From Reticulitermes speratus (Eukaryota; Arthropoda; Insecta; Blattodea; Rhinotermitidae), in the NCBI GenBank assembly GCA_021186555.1, contig JAJKFL010000427.1, positions 21,501,238 to 21,565,237 on the forward strand: DNA of 64,000 bases, in the 5' to 3' direction. Below the pieces are notes generated by a model, which saw only the letters and a program-made list of their open reading frames with translations, did not search any database and had not been told where the DNA came from. Made by a program: the position numbers and the translations under genes. Of the stretch, positions 46,510 through 58,989 are shown piece after piece; position 1 is the stretch's first letter, and each line of letters begins with the position of its first letter.

Positions 46510-48508
46510 GAACCTCAGATCTGTTAACTTTATCTGTGTGTAATGTGTAATTTTTTAATTTTTGTAATTATGAATTATTGTTTACTGTTGTTCATTAGTT
46601 GCACTATTCAGTAAAAAAGTTTTATACATTGAAGACTGTAGTAAATTTTGAGAAACAACTACATACAGAATTTTGGTGAGGAAGCCACACCAAAAGCTCT
46701 CATTTATGTAACTTTGAAGTTTCAAAAGTTTCCGTTTTTGTGAGTGCATATGAAAAGATGGGTATGAAACCTTAACATCTGTATTGCACAACCTACCATG
46801 TGATCGTGTCCCCAGGATGTCTCAAAATGTTGTGCATATTATACCTGTCAGAGGGTGACTTTTAACACTTGCACTGAAAATGATGATTGCAGTGTTACTG
46901 AAACACTAGCTGTGTGTAGGCAAGTCTCTTAAGTTTTATCCAAGTGGTATTTATGCTTCAGATTATGGTTTCTGGTGTTACAAATAGTTCAAAAAAAGGA
47001 GTCCTGCCTCTTTAGCATGTGTGCTTTTCCACACATGCAAACATGCTTCTAAAATTGTGACATCTGTCAAAATAATTGAATTTAAAAATGCATATTGTGA
47101 TCATATATTTCCAAACATATGGTTTAATACACTGTATAGCGTATTACATTTATGTTTATAATAGCATAAATTTCCTTCGGTTTGTTTATAATTCATGTGT
47201 TGTTGGCTGTATTTTTATTTTCACTGTCTGAGATCACCGTTTTGGCTGGGGACATAAGTCGTGCTGTGTATCAGCTGTTCGACAGCAGTGGCATCATTCA
47301 GGGTCAGTTTTGTGCATGTATGAGTGCTTGTCGTTGTTGCATGTGTTTGGTTTCATTTGCTTGTCTTGAAAGTAGGAAGCAATAATTAACTGTGCTTAAC
47401 TTCATTGCTTTTGCTTTGTATGCTTTGGGTTTTAAACTTTTGAATTTGTGTTATGGTTTATTGCTGTGAGTAAATGGTTTCTTCTTAGACATTGTAACAT
47501 TGTTACAGGTATTAGTTATTTTTCTGTTTGTGTTTCACATAATTCATCAGCTTGAATGCACATTTGAGCATGGCCTATTTCTGATGTGGTTGACAACACT
47601 GATGAAATGTGCATTTAAGTTGCAGACTGCAAATTAATCAGCATGTGTAACAGCATTATTAATCAAACTTGCATTGAAGTAGGTAAGAAATTTGTCATTA
47701 AAACTCTGCATTTCCTACGTTTGAGTTGCTGTGATTCAATAAACTTTCCAGATTGTGTCACATTAACATCACATTTTCTACCCAAAATCACTTTGCTAAA
47801 GAACCCATGAATTTTGATAGGCTCCTGAATCACCCTATACAAATGGTTGCTAAGTATGTGTTATTAATTTTGCTGCGTTTACTTTGAATATTTCCTTTCC
47901 ATCGTGACAAAGTAGTGGTACTTAAGATGACTTTCAGATTCCACAAATACATAGGTTGCACAACATTACTGTTTTGTTTTAAGTGAGCATTACACACAAA
48001 TGCAACACATTTGACTATAATGTAACAAAAGTGGTCTTATTTATTTGGTGTTCAGAGGTTTAAGTAACCAGTAGTTTTTTTTTGTTTCTGTTTATAGACA
48101 CTATAGAGCCAGGCTGTACTTTTTAACAGGCTTCATTTTCACCCAGCTGGGTTTACCAGTTGAGATGTCTAGGAAAATTCTTTTTATTACAATGAAACAG
48201 TTTTGTGTGAAAGTCTTGGTTAAGTGGGTACCACAGTGAGTTACAGAGTTGTGTTAACAAATATACTGCCTGTATCAGTAACACTGGCCTACCATTTGAT
48301 GTATCTTGTTGTGTTATTTTTGTTACCTATTTACTGTTCCTTAGAACCGTGAAAAAATGAGCAAGTTGATTGTTGTGGTGGTTTTAAGGATTGGCTTAGG
48401 CTGTTACTATAATCACTTTTTGATGTTAATAGTATTGTTGAGTTGTTAATTGCTGTCTTTATTTTTGTTCTCCTTTTGCTGACCATGTTCCTTGGCTGGA
48501 TGAAATAG

Positions 48509-48697
48509 GAGCGTTCAACAGGACAGCGGCTGAATATCATAATTGTTGCTGAGGGCGCCATTGACCAGGATGGAGAACCTATTACTGCGGAGAAAGTGAG
48601 ACAAGTTGTAGTGGAAAACCTGCAGCAGGACACAAGAATAACAGTACTGGGGCATGTACAGAGAGGAGGCAATCCATCTGCTTTTGATAGAGTTCTG
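48509..48697 (+). CDS. Pfk: 6-phosphofructokinase, coding exon 6 (PFK signature)
   Basis: Encodes residues 257-319, phase 0 at both ends. It starts [20 protein letters not shown], where the glutamate of AEGA (271) contacts fructose 6-phosphate, and contains [19 protein letters not shown] (299-317), a complete match to the PROSITE phosphofructokinase signature. His305 and Arg308 are substrate ligands in the family. The acceptor is ctggatgaaatag and the donor CTG|gtatgt. It serves both alternative exons, since each ends at phase 0. Confidence 0.97.
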
Positions 48698-50387
48698 GTA
48701 TGTATCATGGATATAACTATGATATTAAACAGATGACTTAGAGAAGCACAGTGTTTCTCTGAAAACTGGGCTGCATCAGGCCAATGTGTGTCGTGCAGTG
48801 ATGGAGGCAAACAGTCTTAGTTACATCACAGTACTGTTCAGTATTGACAGATGCCCAAGAAGACTTCATTGCATACAGTTGGTATGGTAAATCTGACTCT
48901 TGTGAACTTTCCCTTTGATGCATATTGTGGTGTTATGGGTTGTGACCCTGGATAGTCCTGTGGGTAGATACCATAATTTCAGAGGAATGTGCTGTTCTGT
49001 GTGCAGGGTTGAAGTGACAATGGAGGCACTACAGTGTTAATGCTTCAACGTGGGAGCATTTAAACCACAGTCCATAGCATGATGTGTGAGCAGTATTTAA
49101 GGGCATTTAAATTTTACCTGTGTGTTGTGAGTATACTCGACACTCCGTGACATATGATGCGTGCGGCACACATGTGTACTTGACCCTGCACCGGAGGGTA
49201 AACACTAACCAGTGTGAGAACTTGTACTTAAACTTTTCAGTGCATGTTGTTAGCACTGTAAAGATAATGTGAAGTTCATGAACTCTTGAGTTGACATTTA
49301 TAGATACTGCATCATCAGTTTATTGTGATCATTTGCCTGTTTTGGCACTGTTAACTGTTGACTGGAATAAGAGTCAATAAGTCTGATTGATGAGTTTTTT
49401 AGGCTTTCACAGTGGTGCAGTTGAAGTCTGTTCTTCTGGGATGTGGCACAGGATGACTGGGTGATTAGTGCCGGACAGTTTGAGCTAGCTTGCTGATCTT
49501 CTCTTGAAGGGTAAAAATGTCCATGAAAATGGACATGAACTTTTTGACCCTTAAGATGAGACTATCATCCTGTCTTGAATCATCAGACACCAATCACGCA
49601 ATTATATGGTGCTACATCCCGGAAGAACGGAGACCTGATGGATGAAGTTTAATGAACTGGCTTGGTGTGGTGTGTGTTGTTATCAGGTTGGTACTTTTCT
49701 TCCAATAATACACCTTGCAAACTTCCACTCAATTTTATTGTATCAAACAACCATACAGGGTCTGCTATGATGGAGAGTGTGACTGTTCTTTGAGATGCTG
49801 GTCCACATGTGCATGCTGAGCATGACTAGCTGTGACGGAGTGCAGAGCCAACTGAGGTGTCAACAGTGTAGCGGCGTTGTCTCAGTGAGTGTTAGCTGAA
49901 GGTCTGAATGCTGAGTGTTTTACCAGGCTCTGTGCTAGTACCTTGAGTTCAGCCAGACTTGCAGCTGCTAGTTTTCCACGACAGAGTGTGTTGCTATACT
50001 GCTGCTGCTGTTGGTTGAAAGTGGATTGCTGTAGTGCTGCCCGATGTAGCAACTGAATTGTTTTACTGCTGGGAAGTGACTGATTGTGCTCATGATGCCA
50101 CACCTTTAATTCAGTGCGACCACTTGACTGCCTGCTCTGTGATTGGTGAGCAAGCGAAGCATGTTACAGCAGTGGGGAGAATAACTACCAGTGCTGTTTG
50201 CGGTGCCAGGCCTGAAAGGGGCTGTTCAAAAGTTGGAGGTGCTGCTCTGGTTTGTGAGTGCTGGTAAGACATACTGCTGGAGTTGGATCACTTAAAAGCG
50301 TCGTTTGCAGAGTATGGTGGGAAGTTCGTACATTTGTTAAAGGACTGTTATTTAAGCAGGAGTAAAATTGGTGTGTTCATTTGGCAG

Positions 50388-50578
50388 GGATGTAGGATGG
50401 GTGCAGAGGCTGTGATGGCACTCATGGAAGCCACACCAGAAACAGAATCCTGTGTGGTTTCACTGGATGGCAACCAGGCCGTAAGGTTGCCTCTGATGGA
50501 GTGTGTGGAGAAAACAAAAGCAGTCACAAAAGCCATGGCCAGTAAAGACTGGGAAAATGCTGTACAGCTACGTGGAAA
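50388..50578 (+). CDS. Pfk: 6-phosphofructokinase, coding exon 7
   Basis: Encodes residues 320-382 plus two bases of Lys: [20 protein letters not shown] then [20 protein letters not shown] and [24 protein letters not shown]. The [11 protein letters not shown] helix and [18 protein letters not shown] strand are standard for the end of the catalytic half of animal PFKs. The acceptor is catttggcag and the donor GGAAA|gtaagt. The preceding intron (48698-50387, 1690 bp) contains no recognisable element except an old repeat around 49385-49640. Confidence 0.96.
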
Positions 50579-51028
50579 GTAAGTGTTATATTGGAACTGC
50601 TCTGAATTACAGAGTTTTTGTAATATCACACCCTTGTTTAGCCGTAAAAGGAATCGAGAAGTGACAGTGTATGACATTTGGAGTTTTCAGAACAGTGAAA
50701 AATTAGTTTGTGATCATCTGTCGTACGACACCTTGTAGTGTAGTTAAGTGGTTAGCCATGTTTTGTGGAACATGCTGTCTGTGAAGGAGAAAGTTTTATG
50801 TTTGTCTGAAATCTTCCTGTGCACCTACCATACTGGGGATGACTACAATACAAATATGCACCACCATGGAAATCTCATATCTTGTAAACTGTTACACGTG
50901 TCACTTCTGTTTAATGTAGAAGTACTACCCTGAAGATGGGGACAGTGCATTTATTAGAACCCAATTACATGATGTCAAATGCCATAAAACTGCAGTATGA
51001 ATGTAACTTATTTTTGCTATGTTTGCAG

Positions 51029-51116
51029 GAGTTTTGTGCGTAATTTGGAGACATACAAAATGCTTACAAGGCTGAAACCTCCCAAACCTGTAATTGAAGA
51101 TGTAAATCATCCATCT
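51029..51116 (+). CDS. Pfk: 6-phosphofructokinase, coding exon 8 (inter-domain linker)
   Basis: Encodes residues 383-412 (SFVRNLETYKMLTRLKPPKP then VIEDVNHPS), the last helix of the catalytic half and the linker to the regulatory half. It follows a short 450-bp intron and its first base completes Lys382. The donor is CATCT|gtaagt at phase 0. The linker is the least conserved part of PFK, so an extra small alternative exon in the following 9.8-kb intron cannot be excluded, although exon 9 joins directly in frame. Confidence 0.93.
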
Positions 51117-51392
51117 GTAAGTTCATTTCACTGTTACATTTTTGTGTACTAGCTGTTATGATTTGGGTGCTTCATGTCATCCAAAGTTGTCACTCAAGAA
51201 CGTGCAGAGTAATGGTGACCATATAATTCTTGTCACTTTCAGAGCAAGCTGGCATTTAATTATGGCAGAGTAGGGTCAGAGTGTATCTCTTATTGATTTA
51301 TATTGAGTAAATAACTCTTATTGCATGGAACTTAAAATAATGCATTTCACTGTGCCAATAACAAATTTAAGCCAAGACCCACACAGATAATA

Positions 51393-52187
51393 CCGTATAT
51401 TCTCGAATCTAATCCGCACCCGAATCTAATCCGCACCCAGTTTTTGGTGACTTCTTAAACGAAAAAAGTTAGTTCGCGATTCTAATCCGCACCTTTCCTT
51501 CAACCACCCCTTGCCCACGGGGCGACTGATTGAATAATATTGGATGTTACCAATGCGTTAAAATCCGACGCTATGCCTGTGGCCGATGAGTCATACCGAT
51601 AGAGGTGGGGCCTTTCTCAACAGACGTGCGCAATCTCGTCTGAAGCCAGCTGAGCATTAGTTGTTGAAACGTGGGAGGTGCTTGTTCCAATTTGTCGTGT
51701 ATCATAGTTATGGAAGAGGGACACCTGAAATCTAAACGACTCTCATATACGGCAAAGTTCAAACGTGAAGTTATTCGGTGCGCAGAGGAGAATGGAAACC
51801 GCAAAGCCGCTGCAATTTTTGGAGTTGATAAAAGCAACGTTCGACTATGGCGGAAACACAAGGCAGCGATGACATTATATGGGAGGACGATGTTGAAGAT
51901 AAAGATGATAGTGACTGGGTGGAGAGCACGGATAACGATTCAGTTATGAGTGATGACGGCGAGTCTGATGAATAATAAATTATAATAATAAATAATAAAA
52001 TAATAGATTATTTTATTGTATTGTTCTTACGTTGTTTATTAATTACGTTAATTACGTTATTGTTATATTGTACAGCAGCTCAATCATTTTTCCAAAATCC
52101 AGCTCTAGACCGCGAATCTAATCCGCATCTGATTTTTAGCCCTCTAAAACTGTAAAAAAGGTGCGGATTAGATTCGAGAATATACGG
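51393..52187 (+). mobile_element. pogo/Tigger deletion derivative, 795 bp, TA duplication
   Basis: The same family as 30127-31643: ends ccgtatattctcgaatctaa and ttagattcgagaatatacgg, with TA on both sides. It keeps the 5' leader missing from the other copy, including three repeats of the ctaatccgcacc motif, but lacks the middle of the transposase (codons from the N-terminal domain to the acidic tail). The 3' ~310 bases differ from the first copy at only about six positions by eye, so both are young. Confidence 0.95.
51710..51949 (+). pseudogene. Truncated Tigger transposase N-terminus
   Basis: It starts at ATG 51710 with MEEGHLKSKRLSYTAKFKRE and VDKSNVRLWRKHKAAM, the helix-turn-helix domain whose beginning is lost in the longer copy, then runs out of frame after the internal deletion and ends in unrelated residues. 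It shows where the true start of the family's transposase lies. It retains DNA-binding helices but no catalytic residues. Confidence 0.9.
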
Positions 52188-52378
52188 TATTTTGATGTAT
52201 GTTGAAAGTATTTACCAGAACGTGATGAGAAAATCATGTAATTGCCTGTACAAACAAAACTTGTGTGTTTTGGTATGTGAGCCAATGAAAATTATATTTC
52301 TGATATCTGAGATGGCCACATGTTTGGCAGGTCTGCAGCATGGAACCTCACCAGATATTTCTTTACATCTGTGTCATA

Positions 52379-53621
52379 CGAAGGTTGTACTGAAACTAGT
52401 GAGCAATGTTGCATTACGAGTAAACCCTTAGCAACATAGGAAAGTGTGTTGTGTGACAGGTAGCTCCATCTGTTGTTGCGCCCTTGAGTGAGAAATGGTG
52501 CCAGTTGCTTTCGTCACGTAAGCATACGGGTCGTGAGAAAATGGCTGACAGTGATGTATAGTTTCGACAACCTGCTGTGATTGAATTTCTCGTTGAGGAG
52601 AAACTCCCACAGCAGAGATTCACCGCAGACTTCAGCATGTGTATGGCGATGTCTTCATGGGTGCCAGTAGTGTCAGACGGTGGGTGAAACATTTTAAAGA
52701 CGGGAACACAGACATCTCAGATCAGCTCCGTAGCTGTCACCCTCAAACGGCCTCTACTGAACACAACAAAGAAAGGGTTGATGCGCTCATCAGAGATGAT
52801 AGATGTGTGACGGTGAGAGCAATAGCAGCAGAGCTCGGAATAGGATACAGTGCAGTTCAGGAGATGGTGGAAAGTTTGGGATACCGGAAAATTTGTGCCC
52901 GTTGGGTCCCCCATTTAGTGACTGAAGATCATAAACTTCAGCGCAAAAACACCTCGTCACAGTTGGTTTCACCACTTTGAACTGGAAACCAAACATCAGG
53001 GCCTGGAATGGCGTTATTCCACTTCACCTAGGAAGAAGAAGCTGAAGACAGTGCCCTCAGCCTCAGAGATTATGGGAACGGTGTTTTGGGATGTGGAGGG
53101 GTGCATTCTCATCGAATTTTTGCCACCTGGGGAAACCATAAATGCTGCTCATTACATTGAGACACTAAAGAAGTTCCGTCGTGCATTACGTGACAAACGT
53201 CCTGGAAAGAACATCATCCTGCATCATGACAAAGCACGGCCCCACACTACTCGTTTAACCTCGGAGGAAATTCAGCGATTCGGATGGGAAGTTCTCCCCC
53301 ATCCCCCTTACATTCCGGACCTGACCCCCTCATTACCACCTTTTTGGATTCGTAAAAGACCAGATGTGAGGCCACCATTACAAGAGCAATGAAGACATCA
53401 AGCAAGCTGCACATCAGTGTATTTGGGCGGCCGGAATGGAGTTCTTTCAGAAGGGGATCTTCAAACGTCCGGAGTGATGGGAAAAATGCATCAAAAGAAA
53501 TGGAGATTTTGTAGAAAATTAAATAAAGTATGTAGATTTCAGTGTTACACTTCATTCTCTTTTTATTACATTACTAATTGGTAAAAAAAATGGTTGCTCA
53601 TTATTTTCAGTACAACCCTCG
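52379..53621 (+). mobile_element. mariner transposon, inactivated, 1243 bp
   Basis: 28-bp terminal inverted repeats (52379-52406 and 53594-53621) agree at 25 of 28 positions; the left one starts cgaaggttgtactgaaacta. A TA precedes the left end; the right flank reads TG. The transposase is broken into several frames. VRRWVKHFKDGNTDISDQLR (about 52671-52730) and VDALIRDDRCVTVRAIAAEL give the paired helix-turn-helix region. TVFWDVEGCILIEFLPPGE, HHDKARPHT and HPPYIPDL supply the DDD catalytic triad of mariners. Frameshifts near 52570-52640, 52965 and 53330 and premature stops disable it. Confidence 0.93.
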
Positions 53622-54889
53622 TGTGTGCAGTTCTTGTTAATTATGATCACCTACATTGTGTGTACAGTGGCAGGCTGCAACACGTTAACAAGTACTACAC
53701 TGATTGTGTTATGCAGTAAAATGATCAGATGGTCAGGAACAGTTCACTCACAGAAAAATTCACTGTGTAAGGATTCTGTTTTTCTTCCCTTTCCAAAATG
53801 TCAGACGCATTTGAAAGTTCCTTTTATTATGTATTTATACTTGCTTTTTCTCCCATTAATAATTGAAGTAATGAGTGTTTCAGATTTCTTTCACCTGTGT
53901 GTGGAATTTTGTAAATTCTTATGTAAGGATGTTATTGAATAAATCCATATTTAATTTTCCCTAGTTTAGAATTTAATTTTACAATTTTTTTTTCTCATTT
54001 TTTGCTTCTCTGAAGTTACGTAAGGTAAGGAAGGTAGATTATTTTAAAATGTTTATACACTGTATGGAACAACCCTTATGCAGTGCCAAAATTGGATGAT
54101 GCAATGCATGTCCAGCAGAAAATTTGTTATAAATGAACTGTCATAAATGTGGGTGTGTGTATACTTGGTCACAATCTCTTAATATTGTAAGTTGTTTTGT
54201 GTACCTGTACTTGTAATTATTTTGAAGTACAGATTTACTGAACACTAACATACCCTATCCCCTGAACTTTTCCTTTGCTTTGTTAGAAGGCTTGCAACAT
54301 TGTAATTTTCTGGCATAGGTCCTCTGTTGGAATACAAATTATTTACTGCCACGTTATGATTACATGCTGGGTATTGTATTTTACTGCTTACATTCTTTGT
54401 TTTAGTAGTACACTTCTATGAACAACTCTAGGAAAGTCTTTTGTTTTTTCACATGGCAATGCAAACTCCCCCACCCACACCCATTTGGAAGTAAAAAGGT
54501 TTGGGAAGGGTTCAGCTGAAGGGAAAGAAACCTTAAGTGTGAAAAGTTTGACAGTGAGATAATTTGTCTTGCTGTTTATAAATAGAAGTGTAAGTGAAAA
54601 CACAGATGAGGTGAGCATTGCTTTTTACACATTTCAAGTGTACAGACAGAAAACTGTAGTATAAAGCTTTGCAGCAGTTGAGGGTGTATCTTGTTACTTG
54701 TTTGTTGTCAATTAAATGTTTTCTGAAGCTGTTTATTCCCTTTCTTAGCAAGACACATTATGGGGCTCTTCGGTAAGATTCAGTGTTTGGTGTTTGCACT
54801 GTGTTAAGTTAGTGTGTGGGCACTTCAGTATTTGTATTTCATTGTATGATTTTGACAGATAGTGTGTAAATAAGATATGAACTTTACAT

Positions 54890-55130
54890 GCCAGTGAAGA
54901 TTTAATGCAATCTGAATGCAGTAGAACTCTCTTGGGCTACCAGTTGTATCAGGTGGATGAACAGCGAACAAACCAATGTTTTGAGAACTGTGTCCATCCT
55001 CATCGTCAAGGATGACTAGGATGGAGACAGTGCTTGAAATGATAGGTTGTTTGCTATTTAACCACCTGACACAGCTGGTAGCTTTCGTATTGTGGTTTTC
55101 TGGGTTGTGAGACCCTGCATCTGGTGGATG
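54890..55130. mobile_element. Inverted-repeat remnant of Penelope-like terminal type
   Basis: The left arm (ctaccagttgtatcaggtgg ... caaaccaatgttttgagaac) and right arm (gcttgaaatgataggttgtt ... ccacctgacacagctggtag) are inverted copies around a short centre with gtgtccatcctcatcgtcaa. A hammerhead-like layout is suggested (gatga...gaaa) but the core is not intact in either arm. Confidence 0.5.
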
Positions 55131-55482
55131 GTACCAATATTCGTGAGGTACAAGTTAGAAGGTAATTGCAGGATGTTTCTTGGAAACATTGGTATACATC
55201 TACCAGGCTGCATGGTGTTATAACTCTTGAGATCCCAATATGATACTGGCAGCATTGTGGCAGTCAAGACAGGCTTAAGGGCAGCTGCATGACTGACTTA
55301 GTTTTATTATTGCATCAGGTGATTGCATGTAGGGGAGTTTTTCCATTTGTCCATCTGCCCATGTGTCAGTTTGAGAATCACAGACATTCTTGTCTTTTAT
55401 TAAGCTATTTGTTCCTGTTCAGAGTCCCATTCAAATCCAAGTGAAATGTTATGCTGGTGGGATTTTGTTCTTGTACCATATA

Positions 55483-55667
55483 CAGTCGAACCTGGTTATA
55501 ACGACTTCGGTTTATATGCCATCTCACCTATAGAGTCAGATTTTCTGTGGTACAAATTAATTTGTCACTGTTAACCATAACATTATACTCCTTGGTTATA
55601 ACGATGCTCGTTTATAACGACACAAAATATTCAGCCCCTTTCATGACGTTATAATCGAGTGCAACTG
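55483..55667. mobile_element. MITE, 185 bp, TA duplication
   Basis: The left end cagtcgaacctggttataacg and the right end (complement) cagttgcactcgattataacg form imperfect 21-bp inverted repeats flanked by TA at 55481-55482 and 55668-55669. The interior repeats ggttataacgatgctcgttt motifs. Size, ends and TA target suggest a non-autonomous pogo/Tigger-type element; no coding content. Confidence 0.8.
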
Positions 55668-55989
55668 TATTTCTCTTTTATTAATACATTTCTGATGGCC
55701 AGGATTAATAGAGTGTCATTTGAAAATGCATGGCAATGAATGTGTCACATGTTAATGATACTGTATGTAGAATTTACTTAGAGAATGTGCTGTTTGTATA
55801 TTACAGATATCTTTAGGTTTCCACAGCAGTTTATAGCTTATCTTGTGCCCGTTCTTGGGTATTAACACTGTTTGCCTTGAAAAGGGGGCTCAGTTATAAT
55901 CACCTTTTCCAGTGGCCACACATCCACCAGTCAGAATTCAGATTTCCCCACCACCTTGTGGTCCCTAAACTGTAAACTGTTCTTGCCAG

Positions 55990-58655
55990 GCTATTGTTTA
56001 GACACTGTGTCTTGGAAATTGAGGCAGCTGTGTTATCTGAAGTGTTGACAACTGGAACAATGTGTTATAAGTTTTCAGGTTCTCATGGTGGCATTGCTCA
56101 GATGGTATTATGGGTTTTTACGCTGTGTAGTATAATGAGTCTGTTCCAGCATTTCAGAGAAACATGCTGCCTGCGTTATCAGGGTCAGTGAAATCCAATA
56201 GAAATAAGAAGTGGCAGCTAACACAACACCTTCTAAGTTTGGAGAGGTTTATTTGTGATGCAGTGGGTAATGTGGACATTTCAAGAATTTTTGGTGCAGT
56301 AAAATTTTCATCTGACTGCGTTTTTCAAAAACAGAAGTCAGTGCATATCAGAAAGTTTCAGTGTTTGCTTAACAAAAAGAACACTATAGAAGTGAAGCCT
56401 TCAGAGAAGTTGTGATAAATTGCTCTAAGTATACCCTGTCAGATTCTGAGTTGGCTGTGTTAAACAAAGGTATGAACTATTCAGTGTCCTTCCACTCTCT
56501 AACTTAGGTTTGATATATGCAGTAGAATCTGCTGCCTCGAATTTAACACCAGCTATAGGAATGGAGTTTAGGTGGAGAATTAGAGCTGTGTTGGAAAAAA
56601 AACAGAAATTCAGCGATAAGCCTAATGAAAATGGAGCTTAAAGGCTTCAAGTTATTGAAGAAAAATGCAGACTTCATGATATTGAGAGCTGACAAAGGAA
56701 ATTGCACTCTAGTTGTGGACAAATCAGACTGCTTAGAGAAAATGGATAAACTATTGAGCTCAGGGGTTTATGAGCAACTGAAAAAAAAGATCCTACAGTA
56801 AAAATAGAAAGGATCTAGAAACTGCTTACCAAATAAAAGTCATTGTTCACTCCTGCCCAGAAACGTAAATTGACCCCCTACCATAATTCTTCACCCTTCA
56901 TTTATGGACTCCCTAAACATTCATAAACCGGACATGCCATTAATACCTAAAATCAATTCCATTGGTTCTCCTTGCTATGCATTGGCTGGATTCCTTCACA
57001 TTATCCACCACACTTTTGTCATCTGGAGACATAGTATTGAGGATCTCCATAATTGTTTACATCATCTCAGTAATTTAAGGACCTCTGAAATTGACTATAG
57101 AAATGGAGGTTAATGGGCATATTCCATTTTTGGATGTTTTAGTTACAAAGAAGGATGGCTCTTTAACAACTACAGCACATAGGGAACCTACTCACATGGG
57201 AAGGATACCTTCACTACAAATCTAATCATCCAGTGCATGTGAAAAGAGGAGTGATTCAGAGTTTGGCTCATAGAGTTAATAAATTGTGTCACAATGAGTA
57301 GGACAATCGCACAGAGTTGGAATTAGTGAAGAAGGCATTGGCAACCAATGCTAATCCTGGGAAATTAATGGATTCAGTTATTAACAAGAAACCCAGATAA
57401 AGCAAGAAGGAGGATTACAATGACAATAAATCTGTGTGTGTTTATGATATCCATTCCATACATTAGAGGAATTTCAGAGACATTTAAAAGAACTGGTGAA
57501 AGATTTAACTTAAAGACTCTTTTTAAAACTAAATATACCTTGGGGAATTTTTTGAGAAAAACAAAACCCAACAATGATACATTAGACAAAGCACAGTGTA
57601 CTTATAGAATTCCATGTGAGTGTGGTAGGGAATATATTGGTGAAACTGGCAGACCATTCAAATATTAGGATAAGAGACACAAATATCATCTAAGAGAGGG
57701 ACATTTTGATAGATCTAAACTGGCATCACATACTTTTGAGGAAGGACATAAGATCGATTGGATTAATAAGACCATATTACAATCTGAGCCTAACACCATA
57801 TATAGGAAATATAAAGAGGAAGCACATATGCTTTGTACTAACAACCCTATCAGTCAGCCTAGTTTGGAAATATCACCTATTTGGTTCCCATTAATAGATA
57901 GAGTTGCACAAATGAATGAGGTATTCATTCCTGATATACATGAATGAATGTTTTCTGTAGTAGGTGCATGGATACACCAACACCGGGTGCTGATTGGGTT
58001 GTTACTATCTCACATTATATTTTACTAAAAATTTTATTTTGTTGCTTCTTCAGGTGCTGTGATTCTGTTTTAGTAAGGGAAAATTTATTTCATTTTATTA
58101 CAATTTTGGATTGAGTATTGTATGCATTATTTATATTTATTGGTCTGGATAATTTTCTCTTACGTATGAATTGTAGGTTTTTGTTTCTTTTAGATTGTTA
58201 ACTTATTCTTAAGATTGTTGTTCACGTGATGATGAAAACAGTTTGCTTTTGAAACATTGTGTTAGTATACTCAGTGACGATGGACAAAGCTCAAATACAC
58301 ATCAGTGATATTTCACACTATACCATGCAAACACACTATACCATACAGTGTAGTGTGTACAAGATATGTCAAATAATCATGCCGATCCTGTAAGTAAAAA
58401 TTAATATTGTCACTAGTCTTTAATGAGTGTCCTTAAGATTGTGGTTCACATGAAGACGAAAGCAGTATGCTTTTGAAACATTGTGCTTGTATACTCAGTG
58501 ACAATGGACAAAGTTCAAATACACATCAGTGATATTTCACACTATACCATGCAAACACACTATACCATGCAATGTAGTGTGTACAAGATATGTCAAATAA
58601 TCATGCCGATCCTGTAAGGAAAATTTAATATTGTCACTAGTCTTTAATGGGTGTG
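55990..58655 (+). pseudogene. Penelope-like element, decayed, RT core deleted
   Basis: Fragments in order: NTIEVKPSEKL (about 56380), FMILRADKGNCTLVVDKSD (about 56675-56730), SFMDSLNIHKPDMPLIPK (about 56898-56952), then GFLHIIHHTFVIW (about 56990-57020), where sequence before RT motif A is joined directly to the end of the YVDD box, so the palm domain including catalytic aspartates is missing. Thumb and linker follow (IPFLDVLVTKKDGSLTT). The GIY-YIG domain reads YRIPCECGREYIGETGRPFK (about 57602-57661), and the C-terminus ends ISPIWFPLI near 57890. Two tandem terminal repeats close it (58208-58655). The start is approximate. Confidence 0.85.
58208..58655 (+). repeat. Tandem duplicate terminal repeats (224-bp units) of the Penelope-like element
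   Basis: Two head-to-tail copies begin cttaagattgt at 58208 and 58432, with an internal ttcacactataccatgcaaa block. Each contains a hammerhead-like layout (gatgatgaaaacag...cttttgaaacattgtg) in which C3 of the core is changed (GUGAUGA in the first, AUGAAGA in the second). Tandem pseudo-LTRs are a described arrangement in Penelope-like elements. Confidence 0.85.
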
Positions 58656-58989
58656 ATCACTTTCAGATGTTGTGCGCACATTACGTTCTGTCCTATGCCT
58701 GGACATAGTGCTGAAAATCATTTTCCAAAAATTCTCTCAGTAACTGTTATCAAATTTGTTTGAATGTTTTTAAATGTTTTAAAGTAAAGCCTTTCAAAAT
58801 TTTGAGGTTCGGGGACATGAAAGGTCACGTGTGGTCAAATCAAGGAGTATAGTGGATGTTTGAACACTTTCTTTTTGTGCCAAGAGTGTCCCTGATGAAA
58901 GTGCTGTGTAGTGTGGCATATTTTAATTCAAAATAACAGTTGCCCACTGAAGGCTTGATCTTTGTTGACAAGTCGGTTGCCATAAATGT

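Larger units (their letters stand above)
43140..48508 (+). other. Pfk: Pfk intron before exon 6 (5369 bp)
   Basis: A GC-AG intron for exon 5b. It contains a 42-bp minisatellite (43998-44842) and an unrecognised 135-codon open frame (46102-46509). No other gene or element was recognised in 44843-46101 or 46510-48508; a possible repeat end (ctgtgagaacctcag) is at 46504-46518. Confidence 0.8.

Noticed and set aside
50925-50960. Hammerhead-like motif at accctgaagatgggg
   Set aside because: Only the first core strand and part of a hairpin are present; GAA, helix III and the closing helix are missing.
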